DNA of 64,000 bases from Prostheceraeus crozeri (lineage: Eukaryota > Platyhelminthes > Polycladida > Euryleptidae), in NCBI GenBank assembly GCA_907163375.1, contig CAJQUW010003459.1, forward strand, positions 15,001 to 79,000. Reading direction: 5' to 3'. The notes under the pieces are model-generated. The model searched no databases. It saw only the letters and a list, made by a program, of their open reading frames with translations, and was not told the DNA's origin. Positions within the stretch are counted from its first letter, which is position 1. Each line of letters starts with the position of its first letter. Made by a program: the position numbers and the translations under genes. Shown here one piece after another: positions 29,901 to 39,654 of the stretch.

Positions 29901-32900
29901 GTAAACTTATGAGGCGACCATCCAATGACTACACCGGTGGGGTCCGCTGTATCGATCTCTGTGGAGAAGAGACCTCATTTACAGTTATAGGAAACTGTCT
30001 TTCAATACTTGATACTAACGCTTAATGTAGTATTAAGCTTTATGTTTACAGTCACTCTCATTATACATCCGGAAGGTCCCCTTTGCTGGTGGTAGCAAAA
30101 CTCAAAATTCTCTTTGGCGCGAACGCTTTCGAGGTCCATCGGACATCATAGTCATGCGCTTAATGATTTATTGCGAAATTCACATGAAGCAATGAAAAGT
30201 GTTCATAAGATCTATGACAACAGTCTCTTTACGAAATGAGTCAATGATTATATAATACTGATTTAAGATTAGAGTAACATATCAACAAAGGCAAAAACAC
30301 ATGAAGAAAAAAGTTACATGCGATAAAGAATTTGTTAAAAAGTATAAAATTTTGATAAAAGTGATAAAAGTTTGGCATAAATTCAAAATCCAACGTGTCC
30401 TTTGAATAACAATCTGCAATTCGTGCTTTACGAAGTAATAATGATTTAATCATTTTACCGGCAGATAAGGGCCGCATGGTCGTCGTGATGGACAGACAGG
30501 AACATAATGCCAAACTTATGGATGTGATTCAAACGGGGCCATATGAAGCTGTTTCTACTAACCCTGGTAATAAATACCGAAAATTGCTCCATACTCAGCT
30601 GCGCAAAGTTGAAAACGAAAGTCGAATAACCAAGCAGTTCCTCCTGAATATTTGCCCAACGCATTTCCAGACACCTCACATCTTTGGCCTTCCCAAAGTT
30701 CATAAATCTGGTGTGCCACTGAGGCCAATTGTTAGTCAAGTTGACTCATTATTCTCGGGTGCCACTCGTTATGTGTCAGGTGTTTTGAAACCGTACCTTT
30801 CGATGGGTGACTCTTACATCGCAAACTCATTTGATCTGAAAGCGAAGTTACGTCAAAGTCCCAATTTCCGAGATGGTATTTTCGTCAGCTTCGATGTTGA
30901 ATCGCTATTCACAAATGTGCCGATTGACGGTGCAATTACTGCATTTCGGCGAGCTCTGACCAACGATTCCTCATTCTCATCAAGATGTAATTTTACAATA
31001 GATGAAATTCTGGATCTGGCGGATTTTATTCTGCGCCACTGCTATTTTGAATTTAATGGACGAATTTATATCCAGAAAGATGGCGTGAGCATGGGCAGCA
31101 GCGTAGGCCCAATAGCTGCTTGTTTGTACATGGATTATTTTGAGGAATCCACTTTTCAACTTGCAAGACAGCTGAATATTTCTATTCCGTCGATGTGGTT
31201 CAGATACATTGATGATGTTCTCGCATTTTGGAAGTTTTCTGAAGATGAATTCGATGTTTTCCTGCGCTTCCTGAATTCACGTGATAGCAGCATCTATTTT
31301 ACGTGTGAGAAAGAGAAGGATGGTATATTGCCTTTCCTGGATTTGCTCATTGATCGATCGTGCGAAGATTTGCAGTTTTCCATCTATCGCAAGTCCACTC
31401 AACCTGATTCATACCTTAATAGGCATTCCTGTCATCCAAAGAACGCTTTTAAATCCACTGTTCGTTCTTTACATGTAAGAGCTGACCGTCTGTGTTCAAG
31501 ACCATCCTTGGCGGAGAAGAGACAACATCTGCGTCGTGTTTTCATGGAGAATGGCTACAGTGAACAAGACATCTGCTTCTGGTCTGGTGTTAACACTGCT
31601 ATTCAACGTGAATATGAACCTCCGAAAGCAACCATTCCTTACTATCCAGGAATTGGAGAGAAAATAAGGTCTGTACTTTCTGATCCCAACATAAGCATTG
31701 CTCTGAGGCCTTCAAGTACTCTCCAGTCGATGCTCGTAAGAAAGCGGCCCTCTCCTGCCATTCAGTTGGGATCAGTGTACCATATCCCTTGCTCAGAAGA
31801 CTCCTGCTCTTTCTCTTACGTCGGTGAGACATCCAGGCCTCTTAAGGAGCGCAAAAAGGAGCACAAAAAGGAGCACCTAAGAGCAGTAAAGGACATGGAC
31901 GTTTACAGGTCGGAGATCGCGAAGCATGTAACTGAGACTGGTCACATGATGTCTTTTGACGACATGCGTAGGGTTGATGGGGCGAAACAATGGCGGCAAC
32001 GAATCACCAAAGAAGCCATCTGGACAAAGAAGCTAGGCTCGGGCAACAAGACTAAGGTTGACTTAGGATCTTACGATGCAGTATTATAATTCTTTATCGC
32101 ATGTAACTTTTTTCTTCATGTGTTTTTGGCTTTGTTGATATGTTACTCTAATCTTAAATCAGTATTATATAATCATTGACTCATTTCGTAAAGAGACTTG
32201 TCATAGATCTCATGAACACTTTTCATTGCTTCATGTGAATATCGCAATAAATCATTAAGCGCATGACTATGATGTCCGATGGACCTCGAAAGCGTTCGCG
32301 CCAAAGAGAATTTTGAGTTTTGCTACCACCAGCAAAGGGGACCTTCCGGATGTATAATGCAGCCTGTCCCTCACTCTTCAGTGAAGTCACTCTCATGAAA
32401 CAAAGAATACTTCAAAACATGTTTTAACACAAGTGGAAATGAATTTTATTATTTTCTTCTCATACTGAATATCAAAACTATGATGAAGAGCCTCCCATAC
32501 CAGCACAAACTGATGTTCACGAGGAACTATCGGTAATGAAATGCTATTTAAAGGACCAGCTACTTTGGCACTTCAGGACCTACTGAACGAATCATAAATT
32601 GTGATTATCAAATTTCTTGGATACATTGCTTGATGACGAAATGACAAGGAAAATCATTTCTTAGATGTCTAAAAGTTCTGTTTCATAATGCAGGCGTCTG
32701 TCACGAGCACTTCATAGTCTTCATATCGAAGCTGGATGATGAAATATGGATCTGAGATCTACAGAAATGACACCTCACTCACTGCCAAGGTCAGGAATCG
32801 CTTCGTCATCGAGAAGAACAAGCGGTCGGAAATTCCGCTCTCTGATGGCTTGTCCTGCTGCTATTAGAGATGTATAGATCTCTCCCTCTTCGATATCAAG

Positions 32901-33141
32901 TCCACAATTCTCCAATTGTGCATGCAGATTCCGACGAGAATCCTTTGTCGTATTGGTGACGAAGAGCAAGGATAATCCACTTGCTCTAAGTCTGCAAGTG
33001 GAAGTCACACATGAAGTACATGACATTTAAAACATATTTCACTTACTTGTCCAAAGCATATCTGGCGTGCTCCACTAAATGATCATCAATATGGATTGTT
33101 CCACTGAGATCCATCAGCACTGCCTTGATATTCCTGAACAT
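14916..33141 (-). CDS. HDHD2: HDHD2-like HAD-family phosphatase, five of probably six coding exons
   Basis: Cytosolic haloacid-dehalogenase-like hydrolase of the HDHD2/LHPP group. Coding exons: 33047-33141, 32783-32991, 29874-29958, 29590-29809, 14916-14979. Every junction has GT...AG ends and the phases agree (total 673 coding bases, ~224 aa). HAD motif I is DLSGTIHID (nucleophile Asp in the first exon; the third position is Ser as in vertebrate HDHD2), motif II FVTNTTK, motif III Lys in VIGKPSS, motif IV MIGD plus D across the exon 4/5 junction. Human HDHD2 is ~259 aa, so about 35 C-terminal residues (after LVRTG, phase 1) must lie left of the window or be lost. The gene spans over 18 kb because its introns hold a Penelope, a hAT, a Harbinger, a CR1-like copy and a mariner. 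No disabling change is seen in the exons. Confidence 0.92.
15595..15725. repeat. 67-bp tandem duplication inside the mariner element
   Basis: The segment starting TGTAGTAAAATTGACATACC at 15595 is repeated at 15662 with a single visible change (GTATC to GTGTC). It lies just inside the left inverted repeat. Confidence 0.85.
15829..16836 (-). pseudogene. mariner-like transposase with two nonsense codons
   Basis: One continuous frame of about 335 codons interrupted by TAG near 16642 (after ERVV) and TAG near 16084 (within the usual NRWIG block). DDE/D catalytic residues are visible: SDEAHFHLDG, QDGAPPHWG and SPDLTPCDF. The N-terminal helix-turn-helix contains VSRRTIHCILHDYGW. The WPPRSPDLTPxDF signature is standard for a mariner subgroup common in invertebrates. 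The two stops make this copy non-autonomous. Confidence 0.9.
17462..19570 (-). mobile_element. 5'-truncated CR1-like non-LTR retrotransposon
   Basis: The minus strand carries a reverse transcriptase without the upstream endonuclease, and ends at the left with an ATT-rich tail (AATAATCTAATAATAATC on the plus strand), as CR1-like elements do. The exact 5' break is near 19.57 kb and no target duplication was identified. It lies in HDHD2 intron 4. Confidence 0.75.
17583..19512 (-). pseudogene. CR1-like reverse transcriptase, frameshifted
   Basis: The first frame (19512-18262) holds the pre-RT linker, DPRPLSMIPVLAK, QYGFRPGCST, FDLSMAFDRLPYDK and the GGPQGSIISP block. Then frames change: the catalytic KYADDICLL lies in 18331-18125, LKILGLAFQQNLKWDSHI in 18197-17919 and the C-terminal basic region in 17909-17583. 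At least three frame changes make it inactive. Its domain order matches the other CR1-like copies at 48-56 kb. Confidence 0.85.
19571..20420. other. Intronic spacer with a GCGCAG-rich patch
   Basis: No gene seen. Between about 20044 and 20150 GCGCAG or its complement recurs several times (for example CTGCGCGG next to CCGCGCAG), with partial similarity to 15130-15190. It may be a remnant of a hAT-type terminus, which often carries such subterminal repeats; unproven. Confidence 0.4.
20462..20712. repeat. Left subterminal CCCCGAT motif array of the Harbinger
   Basis: CCCCGAT occurs at least six times, with many one-base variants (TCCCGAC, CACGATA). Candidate binding sites for the element's own Myb-like protein or transposase. 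The same motif is clustered at the other end. Confidence 0.7.
21023..22318 (+). pseudogene. Harbinger Myb/SANT-like DNA-binding protein with an in-frame TGA
   Basis: Frame of 344 aa from 21023 to a TGA at 22055-22057, then open in the same frame to TAG at 22316-22318. The continuation is Pro/Gln/Ser-rich (PPPPPPPMM), consistent with the acidic or Pro-rich tails of these proteins, so the TGA is probably a nonsense mutation. The trihelix/MADF-like domain lies at about residues 83-165 (DWYKEHMCLYDGQDKDWKN, FNFLHHQRDIYVKE). An acidic low-complexity N-terminus precedes it. Such proteins assist nuclear import and terminus binding of Harbinger transposases. Confidence 0.75.
23092..24145 (-). pseudogene. 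Harbinger DDE transposase, nonsense and frameshift
   Basis: Starts at ATG 24145 with a Leu/Glu-rich helix, meets an in-frame TAA at 24005-24007, then runs 23959-23210 with FNFMRLPKELVEEV, LRYLATGDSYHSL and the catalytic block VGAIDGKHIRIRNP (first Asp) and SIILMALVDADYKFL. A frame change near 23230-23290 leads to VGDDAFPL (second Asp) and RARRVLENAFGMLA (catalytic Glu). All three DDE residues remain but the gene is broken at least twice. Confidence 0.88.
24235..24625. repeat. Right subterminal CCCCGAT/ATCGGGG motif array of the Harbinger
   Basis: Ten exact copies of the 7-mer: three as ATCGGGG towards the centre (24235-24350) and seven as CCCCGAT towards the end (24395-24620), plus many near matches. 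The orientation switch inside the array is not mirrored on the left. Confidence 0.7.
24958..25080. repeat. Degenerate tandem repeat with AAGGTCAAA cores
   Basis: Four units, starting near 24958, 24990, 25012 and 25049, share AAGGTCAAACTTCCTCGAAA or variants. The core contains the nuclear-receptor half-site AGGTCA, but the array looks like a simple degenerate minisatellite in the intron between the Harbinger and the hAT. Confidence 0.6.
25093..29584. mobile_element. hAT-family element (hAT-C) inserted at the HDHD2 exon-4 splice donor
   Basis: Inverted ends CATAGTGACCACCGC / GCGGTGGTCACTATG, flanked by perfect 8-bp target duplications CTTACATC (25085-25092 and 29585-29592), the hAT hallmark. 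Subterminal ATAGCGCAGC/TAGCGCAG copies occur near both ends. I see no hAT transposase inside, so it is non-autonomous or degraded. The interior is AT-rich with several short frames that I cannot assign (for example 25475-25825 on plus and 28900-29172 on minus), and a tRNA-like sequence at 27425-27496. Confidence 0.92.
27425..27496 (-). pseudogene. tRNA-Thr-like pseudogene (anticodon GGT)
   Basis: On the minus strand: box A region TAGCTCAGTTGGTTAGAGC, an anticodon loop CTGGTAA with anticodon GGT, and box B GGTTCGAATCC. The D and T loops are intact but the acceptor stem does not pair properly and two of five anticodon-stem pairs are lost. Either a tRNA pseudogene or a SINE head; functional decoding is unlikely. 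Confidence 0.65.
29590..29809 (-). CDS. HDHD2: HDHD2-like exon 4
   Basis: 220 bases. It holds FIAIHKARY, LGPGPFIAGLEYAT and EVIGKPSSRFF (motif III Lys), and ends with VMIGD. Acceptor TGACTTCAG; donor GAT|GTAAG. The donor lies inside the 8-bp target duplication of the adjacent hAT element, so base +6 of the donor is the first base contributed by the element (GTAAGC instead of the original GTAAGT). Confidence 0.93.
29874..29958 (-). CDS. HDHD2: HDHD2-like exon 3
   Basis: 85 bases, acceptor TCTCCACAG, donor GTGAGA. Encodes the DPTGVVIGWSPHKFTYDNI block, matching the SDPNAVVMG region of vertebrate HDHD2. Phases at both ends agree with exons 2 and 4. Confidence 0.92.
30062..32384 (+). mobile_element. 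Penelope-like element with long inverted arms
   Basis: A 12-bp target duplication AGTCACTCTCAT flanks it (30050-30061 and 32385-32396). The left arm (30062-30332) is the near-perfect inverted copy of the right arm (32088-32356), about 270 bases. The right arm is followed by 28 unmatched bases before the target repeat. Between the arms lies a GIY-YIG reverse transcriptase gene. Inverted terminal pLTR copies are a known Penelope configuration. It occupies HDHD2 intron 2, antisense to the host gene. Confidence 0.93.
30476..32089 (+). CDS. Penelope reverse transcriptase with GIY-YIG endonuclease
   Basis: Open frame of 537 aa, and open further upstream to a stop near 30411. The block LIILPADKGRMVVVMD lies partly before the first ATG, so the coding start is probably upstream or lost. 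RT motifs: FGLPKVHKSGVPLRPIV, FVSFDVESLFTNVP, GVSMGSSVGP, FRYIDDVLAFW (catalytic YIDD) and LPFLDLLIDR. The C-terminal GIY-YIG domain has FSYVGETSRPLKER and KHVTETGHMM. The frame is unbroken, unusual in this window, so this insertion may be comparatively young. Confidence 0.92.
   Translation: MVVVMDRQEHNAKLMDVIQTGPYEAVSTNPGNKYRKLLHTQLRKVENESRITKQFLLNICPTHFQTPHIFGLPKVHKSGVPLRPIVSQVDSLFSGATRYVSGVLKPYLSMGDSYIANSFDLKAKLRQSPNFRDGIFVSFDVESLFTNVPIDGAITAFRRALTNDSSFSSRCNFTIDEILDLADFILRHCYFEFNGRIYIQKDGVSMGSSVGPIAACLYMDYFEESTFQLARQLNISIPSMWFRYIDDVLAFWKFSEDEFDVFLRFLNSRDSSIYFTCEKEKDGILPFLDLLIDRSCEDLQFSIYRKSTQPDSYLNRHSCHPKNAFKSTVRSLHVRADRLCSRPSLAEKRQHLRRVFMENGYSEQDICFWSGVNTAIQREYEPPKATIPYYPGIGEKIRSVLSDPNISIALRPSSTLQSMLVRKRPSPAIQLGSVYHIPCSEDSCSFSYVGETSRPLKERKKEHKKEHLRAVKDMDVYRSEIAKHVTETGHMMSFDDMRRVDGAKQWRQRITKEAIWTKKLGSGNKTKVDLGSYDAVL
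32783..32991 (-). CDS. HDHD2: HDHD2-like exon 2
   Basis: 209 bases, acceptor CCACTTGCAG, donor GTGAGT. Encodes motif II (FVTNTTKDSRR), EIYTSLIAAG and the LVLLDDEAIPD strand. The reading frame enters with one base completing a Lys codon from exon 1. Confidence 0.93.
33047..33141 (-). CDS. HDHD2: HDHD2-like exon 1 (first coding exon)
   Basis: 95 bases from the ATG at 33139-33141 to donor GTAAGT. Encodes motif I (AVLMDLSGTIHIDD) with the catalytic Asp at residue 11. TGTATTTGTAG directly precedes the ATG and looks like a splice acceptor, so a non-coding 5' exon may lie further right. Confidence 0.88.
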
Positions 33142-35150
33142 CTACAAATACAACAGACATTTCTTAAGAACATTCAATACACGAGAAATACACGGCATGA
33201 ATTGCTTCTTTATAGCATTCCACGAGTTGAATATCTTAAATGCCCGATCCCGTGGGGTGAGGGCCAGTTAAATCTAACGAGTTCGAATAGTATGATGAGC
33301 AGGGAACGAGGTGATTGCAGAGCGGGAATCGAGTAGCTTTTTTCGGTCCGTACCCGGCCGTACCGTGCCCTCAGCTCGGGCCCGCATCAACTCAAAAATA
33401 TTAGGCCCGCACCCGGATAAATTTTGTATCTGGGCCCCGGTGAGAAATTTTATTGTTTTACATCCTTAACCATCTTAAATGAAAAAATTAATTACGTTTG
33501 TTGAGTGTAATCGCCTTAAGAATCATTCTAAAAATCTAATTGCTGATTACATGATCGAGTGGTTTAGGGCGTATGTCTCTGTAATTAAATTGCAAGTAAA
33601 TTGTAGTGTATTGTAGTGACTGTAAATAAATAAATTGGTATCTTTTGAGCAGTAGGATGAATTCTTGATAATTTAACACAGTGAATTTTAATTTGTTTTA
33701 AATGTTGTAGGTACATGTATGATGCTAATAAATAGGATCTTACTTGATGTGCCGATACCTATATATATATAGACTGATATTTAAGTTTATTGAAGCGTGG
33801 AAACGAATTGCACTGATGACATCAAGTCTATTTGAAAAAGCGAAGTCATTAAGTCATAGTTGAACTAAGTATTCAATCGACTCTTTTGACCAAAATTCCA
33901 GAGAAATGTTGCCTCCTAATAGCCCATCGACTTTTGCTTCCGGTTGAGAAAGCATACCAATGACAGTTCCGTCCTATGCTGGTATTTATTTCATATTATT
34001 GCTTAGGAACCATGTTGATAAGCCAACATATGAAAATGATTCCGGGCATGGGCATTTAAGTCATCAAATCAGGAAGATTTTTCTAATTTCAGACATATTA
34101 AATATCGCCCCTGTTCTAGATATTTCATGCCCGAGCACGGCCCTTTAAGATTGTAAAGTGACTTTTTTAGTTGATGAAAGGGCCCTCAAGGAGTGTGAAG
34201 GGGCCCTTTTAAAAATATTGCTTAGCATTCCCTAATTAATTTGATAAAATCAGAAAAATGTCAAATTCACTCCCGGTATGATTTTCTTCGAATTTCTCGT
34301 GTATAAGAAAATAATTTATAGACATTGTTTTATTGACAAAAATTGTAATCTTCTCGTCCATTGCATGAATGGATTCGTCAATCTCCTTTCTCAAACGTAC
34401 ATGGCCTGCCCAACAACTGAAATGAATCTTGAGGTAGGCAGACAGTCGGTAAATAAACTGATATCGTAGCATCATATTTATCTGAACTTCACAAGTGCAC
34501 AATCTAATATGACAATGCAATACCGCTGTTCATCTTTCACTTCAAACAAACTACTCTTGTTGTGCAATCGGCTGATTAGATCAGTATAAAAGCTTCTACT
34601 TCAACGGCTGACTGACGGCTGGCTTAGCCTCGTGGTTACTTCGTTTGTCTAAACAATTTCGTTTCCTGAAATCGGTGAAAACCAATTCTATAACCATGGG
34701 CGCTGTCCAGCTTTTTCCTTCTGTTACATACAATTCAGTTTTCTGCCTATGATTACCTTGTCTTACTCAGATAGAGAATTCAACGTCCGATTAAGAGCCT
34801 CAAGGTGTGCAGTTCGAATCATACACGTGTCGACTTCACGTCTGACATCAGTAGTTCATCAAAAAACCTATGCGAGGTTTATTTAGGTTCTTTTATTCTG
34901 GGTTTCATTGATAAGTCGAAGTAAAACATATCTTAGCATGAAAGCTATATTATTTAAAATCAAAAAATATTCACCGTATGCTCCATATATGGTGCACCAT
35001 GTACATACCATGCGCAAGAATATGCACCTTTCAGACAGAAATTATCCAATAAACATGCAAATGTGGTCGAATCTATTATAGCGCTCTCTTCTTCTTGACA
35101 CCATCAAAAAATGACAGTTTCCAGTTTATGATCAGGAACAGGAGAGTGCT

Positions 35151-35356
35151 TCTGAGAGACATAGTTGAAGAACAACGATAGGTTTCACTCCTTTGTATTT
35201 TATTGACCAAAGTAAAAATAATTTTAAAAAGCGTTCTAGAACGGCCGGCGCTTCGTGCCACAGACACTTCAAGGGCCAATTACTGAAACGGCAGTATGAT
35301 GAGGTGCGTTAAATAGATGGCAAACCTAACGTTGTTCTTCAACTACGTCTCTCTGA
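35151..35356. repeat. 35-bp inverted repeat pair
   Basis: Arms at 35151-35185 and 35322-35356 are reverse complements with three mismatches (shared core TAGTTGAAGAACAACG). The 136-base interval could belong to a small MITE-like remnant or hairpin. Confidence 0.65.
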
Positions 35357-37778
35357 AAAATGACAGCACTCAAAAAAAGTGGTTGAAATTTCATAAAATC
35401 ATTAATTTTTGAAATGTCATTTTCTCCGCTAGCAAAATATCTAGCTTCAAAATCTTTTTTGATTCTTATGAAGAATACTCGAGAGCTCAATATGTTGATA
35501 TGTTTTCAACCTGAATCCTTACCTGTCATTCTTGCAACTGATGATTTATAGCAAAAATACTAATTATGAAGCGCTGAACAGAATGTTCATTCCATGTGAA
35601 AATCTACGTGCGGCTGAGGTGGAACTTTTATTGCTAGTCCATAGAGGAGCGAATGGACAATCTGTAGGAATCATTATTTTGCTCCAGAAAAGAACTTAGA
35701 ACTCTGTGAAATTCCGAGAAAGATTTAGTTCAAAAATGTATGCATGTAGACAACTTTCTCTTTGACCTCATTTGAATAAGATAATCCGGGAACAGTAAAG
35801 CAAAAGATGTTCATGCAAACAACTGATATTCAACTTTCACCTGAAACCATGATGTGAGGTTCAAAAAATGAAATGACTACATAGCGAGACAGATGGACAA
35901 ATTTTCATTCCATATAAACTATGTTTGTAAAAACTTCCTTCCTCAGGTGTACTTGACCTATCTGCCAACGAGACAATGTCACAGCGGTGTTGCGATTCTT
36001 GAGGTAGGACAACAAAACACGCGCACACATATTTAATTACTGATGCACCGTAATAGGAATTACGACCATCAATATTTCAGCGAAGACGGGGATTTCCAGC
36101 AACGCTTCCGACTATATCAGAATGCAGTCAGCTACCTCAAAGAGATTTGATCAGTGTTTTGATTCCTTACATAGGACAAAAAATACGCGAACAAATTTAT
36201 CAATTCCTGATACAGGATATCAAGGATTTTCATAAGCTGGTATTTTCTGCGATATTTTGGGACGAATTCAACATAGCTAGTGCTTCAATGATGCTATACT
36301 GATCACTAATTTCCTGTAAAATCTTAAACCCAACGTTATAAACGTCAATGAATGTTTTCGTAAAATTATTCGTATTTCTGCTATAGCTTCAGCATCATGA
36401 ATTACATGTAGATAGTTATATAGTAATACCAGCATATGCTTGGATGTTGCCAACAGTTTTACAAAGTTGGGCCGGATTAAACCATCCCGCGGGCTATATG
36501 TTTCACATATGGTATCTGGGAAGATTCTGGGCACATGAAAATAATCATGATGCTGTAAATTATGTGGACAATCTGTTGCTTGGTCAAGAAATTCTTTTAC
36601 AGAGAACTTCAAGTAAAATTGAATCTGAGATATCAATCTTTGGCATCATTTGAAAGTTATGGAATTCCAATGTCCAACAGTGCTATTTAAGATACGTTGT
36701 ATGATGCAGCTCGCCAATACATTGTGCTCTGCATAGTAAGCGAAAGCTCTGGGGTTCATTGGACGAGCAAAGGTGTCATCAGTTCAAAAACAAAAATTCT
36801 CATCTGGGAAAATGCCACATTGACTTCGTTATGGTTGCGAAGTCCAACCGAATTTGGCCGCAACATCGCAAAATGGATATTTACAAGCTATAATTATGAC
36901 GAATAAGCCCCCGAAAAGAATTATTCAATCTGCGAAATTCAAGTGTCAAAAAGAAAGGTGTTGGACTTCGATGCTCTTGTCACAAACCAAATGTTCGATG
37001 TTCAAGTCTATGTGAATTTCAGGTGAATCCCCAAACGTGCTCTCAAATGGCAGATGGTTTGGAGCCGATTGAGCTTGATCATCTCCTCTAGATATTCATT
37101 GTCTACTCGAAGCATTTCTATAGTTTGTCAACCGTCTGACATACCAGTGTTATTATACTTAGTTCCCCCTATCTTTAATTTTCCGGGAGGAAACATAGAC
37201 TCGAGTTTTGTGTGTGATGCATTTACTCCCAGAAACAGAATATCTTGACATAATCAGCATCCCTGCGTAAAAAAATGCATCGGTCCATTAATGGCCAATT
37301 GCCGTCGCATTGGGTGAGTGCCGATGGTGGACGTCGCTGCCGGCTGACAGATGGAAAGGTGATGGTAAAATTTTCTCTCTCCCTCTCCACATTTTCCACA
37401 TACTTTGATTTACCCTTCGCTCCGTACGTGGAACAATGACAACAAAGGCTATAAATCATCCAAAGATTCATTCTCTGTCTCCGAATGCTAAACTTCGGAA
37501 ACAATTTGGAACGCGACTCGTCAAAATAATAGAATTAATGATTATATTAATTATCTATATAATATAATATTATTTATTGGTTTTGAAGGGGGAAACCGTA
37601 TAACAGGGGAGGATGACACACAGTAAAATTGTTAAACAAGGAAGTTTGCAGATTAAAAAAGGGAAATTGAATACCACGGGAATTAAGAGTGAGCTTCCGA
37701 AAACCGCGACTGTTTCTCTCTAAGTCAAAGCTACATTACATTTTCCCCTCGGAAAGTAAGAGCAGGGTAAGTAAGAAG

Positions 37779-37817
37779 AGTAACACCGGTACTTCTTTCC
37801 AGATTACCGGTGTTACT
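37779..37817. repeat. Perfect 13-bp hairpin
   Basis: AGTAACACCGGTA at 37779-37791 and its exact complement TACCGGTGTTACT at 37805-37817, separated by a 13-base loop. No attached gene. Confidence 0.7.
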
Positions 37818-39654
37818 TTCACTTCGCATTTCTAGCATGTGTTGTATTTCTTCAATACTTACAGTGATTTTGCAGTGTACTGAGCATTTGACAATATTTA
37901 TCACCTATTCTAAATATTTCTATGTTGCCATAAGTTTCCTTATAATTTCTTCTACATTGCCGATCAATACTGTTTCCTAGATTTAACAGATAAGCATTCT
38001 TACAGATTTTAGATTTGCGTCCTCAAAAACTGACCCATGCAAGCTACTCAAGGATGACAATAGTTGCGTTCAATTTGGACCACTAGTGCAAAGAAGTCAG
38101 CTTGACCTTGACCTTTTGACCAATAGCTTTGCACATATTGACCGCTTTGTCAATCTACGAGTGTCAAAGTATTTCTCTGTGTATGAGCTTCAAAATGGCA
38201 TATCGTATGTGTACATTTGAATATTTATTGATGGAGATATTATTCAGTTTAGTTTCTGTACTCCAGTGCATTTTTTAGTAAAATTTTACTGGTGGGCCCA
38301 TTTTAATTTCAGGGCACTTAAACGCAATTACCGCATTTCTTCTAATATAAGCACCTCCGTCTTTGTAAAATTTGACTTCATTTTCGATCTTGTTGCTTAG
38401 ATAGAATCGTTGCTTATGATAGAGACTTGGAAAAAACTACCGGTACTCTATTTTTATTTTACTGCGGTATTATGTTTTAATGCTAACCCTTTGTATTTTA
38501 CTAAAAAATCACAAGCAATGCATTACAATTGTATATTAGTGCATGTTCCGTTAATTATAGGAACTTATGCTCATAAAGCTTTAAGATGGACTTCAAATTC
38601 ATGAGCTTCCATGATGACTTCTTCTCCGTCATCGGTCATTCTGCTTTCTAAAGAGTCCTGATTATCTTGTCGGCCTTGAGTCAGAGCATGTCTACCTGTG
38701 AATAGGCCTACCTGTTCATTTTCTTTAAGCAATGAATTAGATGGTCTTTTCAGCCATCTCCTGTGTTGGTGATTCCACAGGCCTTCATGGACCTGAGAGT
38801 CAGATCTCGAGGGATCGATTCCCAAGCCTCGAAAATCCACTGAATTAGTTGTTCCTCTCATGGAACCCCGATTTCCTTTAGCTGTAGATGTGTAACGCAG
38901 CTTAATTCGGTCATTTAGAGGTTTGTTGAAAGTTCATCTGAACGTAACCGTTGCACCCTCCGGGAATAACCTCTTACCTAACAACTCCTTAATCGGGTTT
39001 TTCTCAAATAAAAAAGAGTTGCTTATAATTGAGGTATTGCCTATATTAGAGACAACACCAGGAATTTTAAAGCCGTTGCTTATATTAGAGGAAATACGGT
39101 ATGTTAATGTCATGGTACGAATTATAGGACTACGTTCATGTGAACCAAATTTTTGGGTACACATTGGCATATAGCTAAAAATCGTAATGGTTGTTCTTAT
39201 ATTTCATATATTTTCTGTTCCTTTCTACCCGCATGAATATAGAGTCTACATCATTAACACATAATTATCTAGTCGGAAATCGCATTTGCTTTCATTTATC
39301 ATGCTTTTTCTGTTATTTTGCAAGCGTGTACTAATTTTAATAATTCCAATGTCTCTATTGGGTGTCATAGAGGCTATTTTGATCACTGTAATTATCGTTA
39401 AAACTATTTTGATAATTCCACATTTAAGCTAATTTAAATGTGCTTTACAACAAGAAAGGTTTAAGTTTCATGAGCAAAACTGCGCAATGTGCTCACACGT
39501 GCAGTTCTTCAATTTGCCCAATGTTCTAAAAGTAATTACGAAAACTCATTCGATATTCTGAAATAAAGTTTTCTCACTCTTTCTCTGTATATGTGAGTGA
39601 CTACCTATTTGGACGTGTCCGCAATCTCCTTGACCCCTCCCTTCATGAAGCTTT

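Larger units (their letters stand above)
33142..39640. other. Gene-poor stretch upstream of the HDHD2-like gene
   Basis: AT-rich sequence with only short frames in all six directions; none shows a domain I recognise. A possible exon-like frame at 38571-38861 (minus) is left unassigned. Features seen are an inverted repeat pair at 35151-35185/35322-35356, a perfect hairpin at 37779-37817 and short TA runs. Any promoter of the HDHD2-like gene should lie in the first part of this region, but no clear core element was found. Confidence 0.5.

Noticed and set aside
34795..34840. Box B-like GTTCGAATC suggesting a tRNA or SINE
   Set aside because: No properly spaced box A and no tRNA fold.
38571..38861. 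Minus-strand frame of 96 aa that could be a host exon
   Set aside because: No matching neighbouring exons, no family recognised and no clear splice sites checked; left unannotated.
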